Shown here: piece by piece, positions 16,763-25,169 of the stretch
Layout: each line of letters starts with the position of its first letter
Numbering within the stretch: position 1 is the stretch's first letter
Made by a program: the position numbers and the translations under genes
The notes under the pieces: generated by a model
Told to the model about the DNA's origin: nothing
Database searches by the model: none
What the model saw: only the letters and a program-made list of their open reading frames with translations
Assembly: GCA_029862185.1 (NCBI GenBank)
Contig: JAOTXX010000039.1
Coordinates: 1 to 40,566 of the forward strand
Source: Myxococcales bacterium
Lineage (GTDB): Bacteria > Myxococcota_A > Polyangia > Polyangiales > Houyiibacteriaceae
DNA length: 40,566 nucleotides
Direction: 5' to 3'

Positions 16763-18265
16763 CTAGCCGCCCGGAGTGATCGTCAGCTCGACCCGGGCGG
16801 TCTGGTTGGGGGTGAGAACCTGGAGAATGTCCACGTTCGCGTCCCATGTCCAGCTGCAACCGCGCTCTTCATCGCATCCATCGAGGGACCAGCCATCTGG
16901 ATAGTGGCGGCTTTCCGGTACGTAAACCTCGGTGGGCAGCGTTGCGGACGGCGACGGGTCGAATGCGAGCGAAAACTCGCGGGTGTCGGGATCGTACGAA
17001 AACGAACGAGGGATGCCGGCCACGCGTTGCGGATACGGCCGCACGACTTGATTGGCATTCTCACGTTCGAGGAACTGACCCTGCTCGCCTCGCTCCCAGA
17101 TGCCCCAGCCCCCCGGGTCGTAGGACCAGTAGGTCCAGCCGAGCATCATGCGGTCACCCATGTCGAGGAGCTCTCGCATGAAGAGATCGGCATTCGGCCA
17201 ATTCGGGTCAAAGCCCCACTCTCCGAGCAACAGAGGCGCCTTCTGCACGCTGGTCTCGACATTGCGGCTGGCCTCCCAGTTCTCGAGCGTGACATCGGAG
17301 TCGGGGTCGTAGGCCTGGTTGAACTCGAACTGGACCGAATAGAGGTGCGGTCCGTATCCGATACGCGGTTCGCCCTCGCGCGGGTCCTCGAGCTCCAGGA
17401 TGAACGATGGCTGCCCGTTGGCGGGCGCCGCGACGCGAGGTTCGTAGAAAATCCAGCCATCCTCGTCGACCGCGCGAATCGCTGCGATCATTCGACGATA
17501 GAAATCCGTGAATAGCGTCCGATCGAAATCGGCGGCGTCCCCATCCGGAGGGGTGACCGTGATGTCACGCGCATCGTAGACGGAGCCCGGTGACGGTTCG
17601 TTCAAGATATCGTAGCCAAGGACAGCCGGGTGGTCTTTGAAGCGTGCGACCACGGCGGCCCAGGCGTCCGCAAAGTGGTCCTGCAAATCGCTGTGCTCGC
17701 CCGGATATTCGAAGAAATTGTCAAACGCCGCCATCACGGCGGGCGCAAAATAGTTCAACGACCAAACCGGATTCTGGTCGAAGGGCAGATCGTCGTCTTC
17801 GATTGCCCACTCGGGTGCGCCATCACAGCAGAAACGCGCAGCGTACACGTCTTGGTGCATGTCGAGGATCACGTAGACCCCGTTGTCGGCAAACCAGTCG
17901 AGGCGTTCTTCGGTCTTGTCGAAATATGCATGGTCGTATTCGCCCGGTGACGGCTCGACCGCGTCCCAAAAGATCAGGTAACGGACCACATTGAAGCCCC
18001 AGAGCCGCGCATAGCGCTCCACGTCTTCCGCCTGCAGATCGGGAAGACGTTCGGGATGCCCCTTTGCCGAGCTCATGATGTTCATACCGCGCAAGATCAC
18101 GACGCGGCCGTCGTCGTCCCGGACGAAATAGGTCCCATCCTCGATGGGCTCTAGGGGCGAGCTCGACGTGCTGCCATTGCTACAAGCAGACAGCAACGCC
18201 ATCACGGCCACAAACGCGACCAGTCGAAGTGCACGATCTGGAAGCGAAGCCGAGTAGCTCGTCAT
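16763..18265 (-). CDS. GH5 glycosidase lipoprotein, endoglycoceramidase-like
   Basis: A 500-residue secreted lipoprotein: hydrophobic segment 14-27 and lipobox LSAC with Cys28. The (beta/alpha)8 domain (about 45-400) starts with VILRGMNIMSSAKG, has the acid/base Glu223 in YDILNEPSPG and the nucleophile Glu349 in LLLGEWG. A C-terminal beta domain (about 410-500) with a Cys pair follows, as in bacterial endoglycoceramidases and related GH5 enzymes. Those enzymes release the whole glycan from glycosphingolipids. The long loop after HQDVYA with CCDGAPEWA is typical of this subgroup. It follows the fasciclin gene by 8 bp. Substrate is inferred from family resemblance only. Confidence 0.82.
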   Translation of the reverse strand: MTSYSASLPDRALRLVAFVAVMALLSACSNGSTSSSPLEPIEDGTYFVRDDDGRVVILRGMNIMSSAKGHPERLPDLQAEDVERYARLWGFNVVRYLIFWDAVEPSPGEYDHAYFDKTEERLDWFADNGVYVILDMHQDVYAARFCCDGAPEWAIEDDDLPFDQNPVWSLNYFAPAVMAAFDNFFEYPGEHSDLQDHFADAWAAVVARFKDHPAVLGYDILNEPSPGSVYDARDITVTPPDGDAADFDRTLFTDFYRRMIAAIRAVDEDGWIFYEPRVAAPANGQPSFILELEDPREGEPRIGYGPHLYSVQFEFNQAYDPDSDVTLENWEASRNVETSVQKAPLLLGEWGFDPNWPNADLFMRELLDMGDRMMLGWTYWSYDPGGWGIWERGEQGQFLERENANQVVRPYPQRVAGIPRSFSYDPDTREFSLAFDPSPSATLPTEVYVPESRHYPDGWSLDGCDEERGCSWTWDANVDILQVLTPNQTARVELTITPGG

Positions 18266-18273
18266 CCCAAGGC

Positions 18274-18840
18274 CTATTCCTCAGGAGGCAGCAGCACGGT
18301 GTCGATGACGTAGAGCATCCCGTTCTCGGCGGGAATCCGCGCAATGATCTTTGCATCGTTGAGCGAAAGCTCTTCGCCGTTCACGTGCTCAATCGCCTTT
18401 TTGCCGTTGGCCATCGACAGCGTCTGTCCTTCCTTGAACCAGCTCGGTTGAATGGCGGACGTGGTGACGTGGTACTTCAGGATTTCCCGAAGCGCGTCGA
18501 CGTTCTCGGGCTTGACCAGGTTTTCTACGGTGCCTTCGGGCAGCTTCGCAAAGGCGTCATTGGTCGGGGCGAATACGGTGAGCGGGCCGGACGCCGCGAC
18601 CGAAGTCACATAGTCCGCTGCCTTCAGTGCAGCGACCAGCGTCGTGTGATCTTTCGAACCGAGGGCAATGCTGACGATGTTGTTCTCGTGCAGCGGCGGA
18701 ACGTTCGACGCCTCCTTTGCGGGGGCTGCCTCCGCGCTTGGGGCGGGCGCAGCGGGTGCTGCCTCCTGCTTTTTGCAGCCGGCGATCGCGAGCCCAGCGA
18801 CGAGCCCTCCCATGACCACGATTCTCACAAGATCCTTCAT
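18274..18840 (-). CDS. Fasciclin-domain lipoprotein
   Basis: A 188-residue lipoprotein with lipobox IAGC (Cys22), an Ala/Pro-rich linker to about 50, and one FAS1 domain: DHTTLVAALKAADYV, the H1 box GPLTVFAPTNDAFAKLP, YHVTTSAI and the H2-like ending NGMLYVIDTVLLP. FAS1 domains mediate adhesion or bind small ligands at the cell surface. The ATG at 18840 has GGGGAGG upstream. It is the first gene of the minus-strand unit with GH5 and SDR, and is divergent from the nitrous-oxide cluster across about 200 bp that contain several inverted repeats. Confidence 0.9.
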   Translation of the reverse strand: MKDLVRIVVMGGLVAGLAIAGCKKQEAAPAAPAPSAEAAPAKEASNVPPLHENNIVSIALGSKDHTTLVAALKAADYVTSVAASGPLTVFAPTNDAFAKLPEGTVENLVKPENVDALREILKYHVTTSAIQPSWFKEGQTLSMANGKKAIEHVNGEELSLNDAKIIARIPAENGMLYVIDTVLLPPEE

Positions 18841-18951
18841 TACAACCTCCCCGCAGGAAATGCCTCCAAGCGCGTGCGGAGTATAGACGGACAATTTGCA
18901 CCCCGGCATTCCAAATCCTCGGATTCGCAGCGACGCGCAAATCGTGCGCGG

Positions 18952-18981
18952 CAGGAGAATTTGGCGAATTTTTTTCTCCTG
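18952..18981. promoter_or_regulatory. 30-bp inverted repeat in the fasciclin / cytochrome c divergent region
   Basis: CAGGAGAA (18952-18959) and TTCTCCTG (18974-18981) are perfect 8-bp arms around a 14-bp AT-richer centre. Just after it, CGGGG (18983-18987) and CCCCG (18995-18999) can form a second hairpin in the cytochrome c leader. A 12-bp palindrome AATCCTCGGATT sits at 18914-18925. I do not see an FNR/NNR-type TTGAT-N4-ATCAA box. Function as operator or RNA structure is undetermined. Confidence 0.4.
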
Positions 18982-19038
18982 GCGGGGGTTTGCTCCCCGT
19001 GTGGGTGAGCCTAGACTCCGCTCCAACCAGGAGGGTCT

Positions 19039-19464
19039 ATGCGTGCAAAGTGGATTGGGTTGCTCATTGGATTGATCGTTGGGATTTCGGGCTGCACCCC
19101 GAAGGAAGCCGCGCCCACTGAGCCCAAGGCTGCAGAGCCCGCACCTGCTCCGGCCCCTGCCGAGGAACCCGCGGTCGACCCGGTCGCGGCGGCTTCGGAG
19201 ATTTTCCAGAGTCGATGCATCGTTTGCCATGGCGAAGGGGGCAAAGGGGACGGCGCCGGCTCGGCCGCACTCGACCCGAAGCCACGGGATTTCACGTCCC
19301 CAGAGTGGCAGGACTCGGTCACGGACGAGCACCTTCGCAAGATCGTCATCTACGGCGGCTCCGCCGTCGGCAAGGCTGCGACGATGCCTGCAAACCCGGA
19401 CCTGGACGCGAAGCCGCAAGTGGTCGCCGAGCTCGTGAAGTACGTTCGTGGCCTTGGGAAGTAG
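19039..19464 (+). CDS. Lipoprotein c-type cytochrome, likely electron donor to NosZ
   Basis: A 141-residue monohaem cytochrome c. Lipobox ISGC with Cys19, then a Pro/Ala/Glu-rich tether (about 22-48), then a class I cytochrome domain with haem motif C60-I-V-C63-H64 and a probable axial Met116 in KAATMPANPDLD. The fold end is VAELVKYVRGLGK. Strong AGGAGGG precedes the ATG. Clade II nos clusters often carry small c-type cytochromes next to nosZ, so a role passing electrons to the CuA site of NosZ is a reasonable inference. A 193-bp structured gap separates it from nosZ. Confidence 0.88.
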   Translation: MRAKWIGLLIGLIVGISGCTPKEAAPTEPKAAEPAPAPAPAEEPAVDPVAAASEIFQSRCIVCHGEGGKGDGAGSAALDPKPRDFTSPEWQDSVTDEHLRKIVIYGGSAVGKAATMPANPDLDAKPQVVAELVKYVRGLGK

Positions 19465-19558
19465 CCCGACTTGTCGTGCTATCTGGCGTAGTTATTGCAA
19501 CCCGCTTCGGCGCAGAAGGCTCCGGCTCAGCCAGAGGGCCACGCTTGAGACAGTTGTT

Positions 19559-19644
19559 CTCTCCCCGTTCTGAGGAGAGTGGTGTAAAGAGCGCCCCGTT
19601 CGCTGGGGGGGCTCGTTTGGAGGATTTCCCTTTCGCTGAGGGAA
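19559..19644 (+). promoter_or_regulatory. Three consecutive hairpins in the nosZ leader
   Basis: Hairpin 1: CTCTCC (19559-19564) with GGAGAG (19574-19579), loop of 9. Hairpin 2: GAGCGCCCC (19589-19597) with GGGGGGCTC (19606-19614), one mismatch. Hairpin 3: TTCCCT (19626-19631) with AGGGAA (19639-19644), loop TTCGCTG. The loops are spaced 31-34 bases apart and share GTTC/TTCGCTG cores, and each unit is followed by GGAG- or GAGG-rich sequence, the last one being the nosZ Shine-Dalgarno. This could be an mRNA stability/processing element, attenuator or protein-binding leader. Confidence 0.5.
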
Positions 19645-19657
19645 TTGAGGAGATGTA

Positions 19658-21628
19658 ATGAAGTTCAACAGGATTGGTGCGTTTGGCGCATCAAGTATCG
19701 GGGTTCTGTTGGCTGCGATGGTCTGCATCGGATGCGGCCCACAGCAGACAGCACAGGTGTCACAGGCTCCCGCGAGCTCCACCGCCGACTTGATGAAGCA
19801 GCGCGGGCTCAACGAAGCCGACGTGAGTGCGGCACTTCAGACCTACACGCCCACCGGCAAAAAGGACACGTACCTGACCTTCGCGTCGGGCGGTCACGGC
19901 GGCAACATGATCGTCATCGGCGTCCCGTCGATGCGAATCTTGAAGTACGTCGGCGTCTTCACCCCGGAGCCTTGGCAGGGCTACGGCTACGGTGACCAGT
20001 CTAATGCTGTCCTCGAAGGAGGCAGCCGTTTTGGCAAGGACATGACCTGGGGTGACATGCACCATCCGGCGCTCTCCGAAACCAACGGTGAGTACGACGG
20101 CAAGTTCGTCTTCGTAAACGACAAGGCGAACGCCCGCATCGCGGTCGTCGACCTGCACGACTTCGTCACCAAGGAGATCGTGACCTCGCCGCTCATTCAG
20201 AGCGACCACGGCGCGACCTTCGTGACACCGAACACCGAGTACGTCATCGAGTCGAGCCAGTACCCGGCTCCTCTCGGCGGTGGCTACGCACCGATCGAGG
20301 AGTATCAGGATAAGTACCGCGGCGCGGTGATCTTTTGGAAGTTCGATCGCGAAAAGGGGAAGATTGATCGCTCGAAATCCTTCGCCATGGAGCTTCCGCC
20401 GTACATGCAGGACCTCGCCGATGCTGGAAAGCTCGCAAGCGAAGGCTGGGTGTTCATCAACTCGTTCAACACGGAGATGAGCTGGGGTGGCACCTTGGAA
20501 GGCAACCCGCCCATGGAGTCGGGCGCTTCCCAAAACGACATGGACTACCTGCACATCATCGACCTCAAGAAGGCCGAGGCTGTCTACGAGGCTGGCAAGA
20601 CGACGAAGATCGCGGGCATGGACGTCATCTCGCTCGAGACCACCAATGCAGAGGGTCTTTTGCACCTCGTTGGCGAGCCGAAGAGCCCGCATGGCGTGGA
20701 CATCACGCCAGATGGCAAGGAGCTCGTGGTTTCGGGGAAGCTCGACACGCACGCCACGGTCTACAGCTTCGAGAAGCTCAAGGGCCTCATCGACGCCAAG
20801 AAGTACGACGGGAAAGACCAGTACGGCATTCCGATCCTTCCCTTTGCCGACAGCATTCGAGGCCAGGTCGAGATCGGCCTTGGTCCGCTTCACACGCAGT
20901 ACGACGACAAGGGCAACGCCTACACCTCGGTCTTCATCGAGTCTACGGTCGCAAAGTGGTCGCTCAAGGACCTCAAGATGCTCGAGAAGGTCAAAGTGCA
21001 CTATAACGTCGGTCACATCGTGGCGGCCGAGGGAGACACCGTCAGCCCCGATGGTGGGTACCTGATTGCGATGAACAAGTGGGCACTCGATCGCTTCTCG
21101 AAGGTTGGTCCGCTGCTTCCGCAGAACTTTCAGCTGATCAACATCAACAGCGAACCGATGCAGCTCCTCTACGACATGCCGCTTCCACTTGGCGAGCCGC
21201 ACTACGCTCAAATGATCAAGGCCGATAAGCTCAAACCCGCCGACGTTTACAAGCCCGCTGGCTACGACGTCGTCACCGACAAGCCCAATCCCAATGCGGT
21301 CACCGCGGGCAAGGAGCGTATCGAGCGCGAAGGCAAGGACGTACACGTCTACATGACCTCGGTGCGAAGCCACTTCACCCCGGACATCGTCCGTGTGAAG
21401 AAGGGCGACACGGTCCACCTGCACATCACCAACGTGGAGCAGGCCCACGATGCAACCCATGGTTTCACCGTCGGCTCGTACAACGTTCACAGCAGCCTCG
21501 AGCCCGGCAAGCACGTCGACATCACGTTCTTGGCGGACAGAGAGGGAACGTTCCCATTTTACTGCACTGAGTTCTGTTCGGCCCTCCACCTCGAGATGGC
21601 GGGCTACCTCTTGGTGGAACCCAGTTGA
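19658..21628 (+). CDS. nosZ: Nitrous-oxide reductase, clade II (Sec-type)
   Basis: Periplasmic reduction of N2O to N2; 656 residues. All seven CuZ histidines can be assigned: H135 and H136 (DMHHP), H184 (SDHGA), H345 (SPHGVD), H412 (GPLHTQ), H453 (VGHI) and H515 (GEPHY). The C-terminal cupredoxin domain has the CuA ligands H601, C636, C640, H644 and M647 (CTEFCSALHLEM). The beta-propeller lies between about 75 and 540. The N-terminus has no twin-arginine motif: MKFNRIGAFG leads into a hydrophobic stretch ending CIGC, so export is by Sec and lipidation at Cys26 is possible though the lipobox is imperfect. This is the clade II (atypical) form. GAGGAG precedes the ATG. Confidence 0.97.
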   Translation: MKFNRIGAFGASSIGVLLAAMVCIGCGPQQTAQVSQAPASSTADLMKQRGLNEADVSAALQTYTPTGKKDTYLTFASGGHGGNMIVIGVPSMRILKYVGVFTPEPWQGYGYGDQSNAVLEGGSRFGKDMTWGDMHHPALSETNGEYDGKFVFVNDKANARIAVVDLHDFVTKEIVTSPLIQSDHGATFVTPNTEYVIESSQYPAPLGGGYAPIEEYQDKYRGAVIFWKFDREKGKIDRSKSFAMELPPYMQDLADAGKLASEGWVFINSFNTEMSWGGTLEGNPPMESGASQNDMDYLHIIDLKKAEAVYEAGKTTKIAGMDVISLETTNAEGLLHLVGEPKSPHGVDITPDGKELVVSGKLDTHATVYSFEKLKGLIDAKKYDGKDQYGIPILPFADSIRGQVEIGLGPLHTQYDDKGNAYTSVFIESTVAKWSLKDLKMLEKVKVHYNVGHIVAAEGDTVSPDGGYLIAMNKWALDRFSKVGPLLPQNFQLININSEPMQLLYDMPLPLGEPHYAQMIKADKLKPADVYKPAGYDVVTDKPNPNAVTAGKERIEREGKDVHVYMTSVRSHFTPDIVRVKKGDTVHLHITNVEQAHDATHGFTVGSYNVHSSLEPGKHVDITFLADREGTFPFYCTEFCSALHLEMAGYLLVEPS

Positions 21629-22983
21629 TCCGCGGCGCCCCACGCGTCGGCCGCGGGCTGAACGCTCCCGGCCGTGCGCGCTGGTGCGTGTTCGGGCTCA
21701 TCGCGCTAGCGGCATGTGCGTCTCAGGACGCGCCGCCTCTCTTTGATCAGGCGGCGTTTCCGGCGCCCCCGAGGCCACGCGACTGTGTGACGGTCGCTGC
21801 AGGGTCGAACCTGCAGTCGACCGTCGACGGCGCCCCAGAAGGGGCGGCGTTTTGTCTGGAGCCAGGGTCATACCCCGGGCCTTTGACAGTCGACAAGCGG
21901 GTCCAGATTTGGGGTCCTCGCGATGCGGTGATTCGTTCCGCGGGCAAGGGGACGACCATCCAAATCGACGGGAGCGGCTCGTCGCTCGCTGGACTGACCG
22001 TGGATGGCAGCGGTGGCCGCTTCGACACGCTCGATGCGGCTGTGCACGTCGTTGCCGACGATGTCCGCGTGGAGGGCGTTCGGGTTCAGGGGGCGGCTTT
22101 TGGGCTGCTGATCGAAAAGGCCAACCGGGCATCGATTTTGAACAACGTCGTGCAAGGCCCCGACGATGGCCCCCTCGGCCTTCGAGGAGACGGAATTCGA
22201 CTCTGGGAGACCCGTGACTCGGTGGTTCGCGACAATCAGGTCATCGGCTGCCGCGACATGGTCGTCTGGTACTCCAGCCGCAATCGACTCGTTGGAAATA
22301 CGGTCGTCCGAAGCCGATACGGCACACACTTCATGTACAGCCACGACAATCACGTCGAAGGGAATCGCTACATCGACAACGTGGTCGGCATTTTCATCAT
22401 GTACAGCCGCAACTTGGTGCTGCGCGACAACCTCCTTGCTCGGTCGACGGGCCCGGGTGGCATGGGCCTCGGCATCAAGGAGTCCGGCAACTTGACGGTG
22501 TCGGGCAACGCGTTCATCGCGAACACCAAGGGCGTCTACATGGATACCGCACCGCTCGAACCCGACGACTTCAACACCTTCGAGAACAACGCGTTCTTTC
22601 ATTCGGAGGTGGCCGTGCTCATGCACTCGAGCGAAAAGCGAAACGCGTTTCGGGGCAACCAATTCGTGAGCAATCGTAGCCAACTCCAGGTGGAGGGAGG
22701 CGGTGACGCGCTGGACGTCGAATGGGACGGGAATTCTTTCGACGACTACGCTGGTTACGACATGGATCGCGATGGTTTCGGCGACATTCCCTACGAGCTT
22801 CGTCGACTGAGCAGCCAGCTCGAGAGCACGTATCCGCAGCTGCAGTTCTTTCGAGGCGCGATCACGCTCCAGCTTCTCGACGCCATCAGCTCCCTCTTTC
22901 CGATGGTGGAGCCAAGAACCACGATGATCGACGCGCGGCCCAAGATGGGCGCGGTCGACTGGAGTCGCTTCGATGCGCGTTGA
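21625..22983 (+). CDS. nosD: Nitrous-oxide reductase maturation protein NosD, lipoprotein form
   Basis: Periplasmic right-handed beta-helix protein needed with NosF and NosY to deliver sulfur/copper for the CuZ centre. It has 452 residues: lipobox LAAC at Cys31, then a parallel beta-helix with CASH/NosD repeats, e.g. NRASILNNVVQGPDD, RDSVVRDNQVIGC, SRNRLVGNTVV, SHDNHVEGNRYIDN, ESGNLTVSGNAF. The C-terminal block DMDRDGFGDIPYEL is typical of NosD. The TTG start at 21625 overlaps the nosZ TGA (TTGA), so the two are coupled. Lipidation of NosD is not universal but fits clade II clusters, where NosZ itself may be tethered. Confidence 0.94.
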   Translation: MIRGAPRVGRGLNAPGRARWCVFGLIALAACASQDAPPLFDQAAFPAPPRPRDCVTVAAGSNLQSTVDGAPEGAAFCLEPGSYPGPLTVDKRVQIWGPRDAVIRSAGKGTTIQIDGSGSSLAGLTVDGSGGRFDTLDAAVHVVADDVRVEGVRVQGAAFGLLIEKANRASILNNVVQGPDDGPLGLRGDGIRLWETRDSVVRDNQVIGCRDMVVWYSSRNRLVGNTVVRSRYGTHFMYSHDNHVEGNRYIDNVVGIFIMYSRNLVLRDNLLARSTGPGGMGLGIKESGNLTVSGNAFIANTKGVYMDTAPLEPDDFNTFENNAFFHSEVAVLMHSSEKRNAFRGNQFVSNRSQLQVEGGGDALDVEWDGNSFDDYAGYDMDRDGFGDIPYELRRLSSQLESTYPQLQFFRGAITLQLLDAISSLFPMVEPRTTMIDARPKMGAVDWSRFDAR

Positions 22984-23869
22984 CGGCCGGGCGATCCGAA
23001 AGCAGTTCGGCCGAGTCGAAGCACTTCGAGGGCTCGACTTCAGCATCCCGAGTGGCGGGAAGGTGGGGCTGATCGGCCCGAATGCGTCCGGGAAGTCGAC
23101 GCTGATTCGGATTATCCTCGGCTTGCTGCGCTGTGACGGGGAGCTCCTGCTCGACGGCGAGAAGAAGCGGCACATCGAGGCGGCCGACCGGATTGCATAC
23201 GTTCCGCAGATCGCACCGAAGTTCAACGCGTCCGTAAGTGAGGTGATCAGGGCGATCACGCGGGTTCGAGAGATCTCGCCGGACGCGGTGCTGAGCGCGG
23301 GCGCAGAGCTCGGCATCGATCTGGCTGCTGCGGAGCGGCAGGCGTTCTGCAATCTGTCTGGCGGCGCGAAGCAGAAAACCCTGATTTCGCTCGCACTCGC
23401 CAGCGAAGCATCGCTTTACGTACTCGACGAGCCAACCGCCAGCCTCGACACGCAGTCCCGCAGAGACCTGTTCCATCTGCTCTCCGAGCGTACGCAGGGC
23501 GCCACGTTGATCCTTTGTTCCCACCGGCTCGAAGAGATTCGCACATTGGTCGATCGGGTGATGGTCCTGGACGAAGGACGGCTCGCGTACTTCGGGCCGA
23601 CCGAGGATTATCTGGACCGAATGACATTGAGCACGATCGACGTCCAGCTCCGCAACGGTGTCGACCACGAATCGCTGGTGGCGATGGGCTTTCAGGCAGG
23701 GGTGGCCGGCTGGTGGAGCCGCACTGCCACCCGCGCCGAGAAGCTCGATCTCATCGCGCGACTCTCTCAACGCTTGGAGGGGCAGATCATCAATGTGCTG
23801 GTGCGTGACGCCGATGCCGTCCAGCTCGAAGAAGGAGGAGGCATCGACGATGTCCACCAAGATCATTAA
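22973..23869 (+). CDS. nosF: ABC transporter ATP-binding protein NosF
   Basis: ATPase partner of NosY in the NosDFY maturation machine. It has 298 residues with Walker A GPNASGKST, Q-loop YVPQIAP, signature LSGGAKQK, Walker B LYVLDEPTASLD and H-loop CSHRLEEI. The last 80 residues (from about 215) form the C-terminal extension seen in NosF and related exporter ATPases. Its ATG lies within nosD, an 11-bp overlap, and its 3' end overlaps nosL by 20 bp. These overlaps imply one polycistronic transcript with coupled translation. Confidence 0.94.
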   Translation: MRVDGRAIRKQFGRVEALRGLDFSIPSGGKVGLIGPNASGKSTLIRIILGLLRCDGELLLDGEKKRHIEAADRIAYVPQIAPKFNASVSEVIRAITRVREISPDAVLSAGAELGIDLAAAERQAFCNLSGGAKQKTLISLALASEASLYVLDEPTASLDTQSRRDLFHLLSERTQGATLILCSHRLEEIRTLVDRVMVLDEGRLAYFGPTEDYLDRMTLSTIDVQLRNGVDHESLVAMGFQAGVAGWWSRTATRAEKLDLIARLSQRLEGQIINVLVRDADAVQLEEGGGIDDVHQDH

Positions 23870-24305
23870 GGCACTCTTGTTGGCGATTGCCATCGTGGTC
23901 GTGGTCGTGGCCTTGGTTCGCTTCAACCAGGTGACGCTCGCAGCGGGTGCCGTTCCCGTCGTTTGGGATGCCGAGGTGTGCGCCCACTGCAAGATGCATG
24001 TGGGCGATCCGCGTTTCGCAGCGCAACTGCAAACCACGGACGGCGAGGTCCTGAATTTCGATGACCCTGGTTGCCTCTTCGACTACCTTCAATCGAACGA
24101 AGCGTCGGTCCACGCACTCTATTTTCGCAATCACCTCGAAGACGGCTGGCTGTCCGAGGCTGATGTGGGCTTTCTTGCCGCCGAGGAGTCCCCCATGGGT
24201 TACGCAATCCGCGCGGTCCCCAGGGGGACGCCCGACGCGCAAGGCATCGACTGGGCCAAATCGCGGGTGCAGGACGGCCCCCACCAGCGGAATGGGGGGC
24301 CATGA
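23850..24305 (+). CDS. nosL: Copper chaperone NosL, membrane-anchored
   Basis: Delivers Cu(I) to NosZ during CuZ assembly. It has 151 residues with the NosL metal motif C-x2-C-x-M (EVCAHCKMHV, around residue 48), FDDPGCLFDYL and the later MGYAIRAVP. Most NosL proteins are lipoproteins with a Cys lipobox; here the N-terminus is an uncleaved-looking membrane helix (LLLAIAIVVVVVALV) with no lipobox, so it is probably held by a transmembrane anchor. The ATG at 23850 has a GGAGGAGG-like purine run upstream. Its stop overlaps the nosY ATG (ATGA, 24302-24305). Confidence 0.9.
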   Translation: MSTKIIKALLLAIAIVVVVVALVRFNQVTLAAGAVPVVWDAEVCAHCKMHVGDPRFAAQLQTTDGEVLNFDDPGCLFDYLQSNEASVHALYFRNHLEDGWLSEADVGFLAAEESPMGYAIRAVPRGTPDAQGIDWAKSRVQDGPHQRNGGP

Positions 24306-25144
24306 ACCGGCATTTACGGTCCTACTTGGCGGTAGCCCAGCTCGATCTCGCCGAAGTCCTTCGGTCTCGTTGGCTGCTGTTCTGCATCGTCGTCTATGCG
24401 GTGCTTGCCGTGGTGTTCTTGCTGGTGGGCATGCGCGAGTCGACGGTGTTCGGATTCACCGGCACCGGGAGGGTCTTGGTCTCTTATGTCCATGCGCTGC
24501 TGGTGCTGTTGCCCTTGATGGCGCTCGTCGCGACGGGTTTGGTCGTCAACAAGGCGCGGGACGACGGCACGCTGGAGCTCCTCTTCAGTCAACCGATTTC
24601 GCGAGGGGCCTTCTTCAGCGCCATCTCCAGCGTGCGTTTCCTGGTCCTCCTGCTGCCCCTCGCGGTGCTCATGGCCGCCGTCGGCGTTTTTGGGCGTCTG
24701 GCCTTCGGACAGCAAATCGCCTGGAGCTTCATCGGGCACTGTCTCGTGCTCTGCTCCGTTCTGGTATGGTCATTTTGCGGGATCGGCCTCTGGGTGTCGA
24801 CGACGGTGCAGAACTCCGCGCGTGCGACGATGTACTTGCTGCTGATCTGGGTGGCGGGGATCGCGCTCATGGACTTCGCGCTGGCCGGCATGATGCTCCA
24901 ATGGCGGGTCGAGCCGAGGGTCGTGTTTGCACTGGCAGCTCTCAACCCCGTTCAGAGCATCCGAATGGCGCTGCTGTCATCCGCTGACCCCGAGCTCAGC
25001 GTCTTGGGGCCGGTTGGCTTCTATCTTGCGAACCGGATTGGCGGCACGGGGCTCTACGCGCTCGGTGTCGCATGGCCCATGTTGCTCGGGTCGCTTGCTT
25101 GGATGGGCGGGCTTTGGAAGTTGCGCCGAGGAGACGTCGTTTAG
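24302..25144 (+). CDS. nosY: ABC transporter permease NosY
   Basis: A 280-residue polytopic membrane protein with six hydrophobic segments (about 25-45, 55-80, 105-130, 140-165, 175-195, 250-270), the layout of ABC2-type permeases. NosY-specific text includes NKARDDGTLELLFSQPISR after the second helix, GIGLWVSTTVQNSARA and ALNPVQSIRMA. With NosF it forms the transporter core that docks NosD in the periplasm. It is coupled to nosL by a 4-bp overlap and is followed after 25 bp by the nos-associated membrane protein. Confidence 0.93.
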   Translation: MNRHLRSYLAVAQLDLAEVLRSRWLLFCIVVYAVLAVVFLLVGMRESTVFGFTGTGRVLVSYVHALLVLLPLMALVATGLVVNKARDDGTLELLFSQPISRGAFFSAISSVRFLVLLLPLAVLMAAVGVFGRLAFGQQIAWSFIGHCLVLCSVLVWSFCGIGLWVSTTVQNSARATMYLLLIWVAGIALMDFALAGMMLQWRVEPRVVFALAALNPVQSIRMALLSSADPELSVLGPVGFYLANRIGGTGLYALGVAWPMLLGSLAWMGGLWKLRRGDVV

Positions 25145-25169
25145 GAACGGAACGCCTGGAGGGGGCACA

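Noticed and set aside
19760-21643. A 627-codon open frame antisense to nosZ
   Set aside because: Mirror frame of a strongly biased GC-rich gene; its translation is low-complexity and polar with no family resemblance, while nosZ on the other strand is certain.
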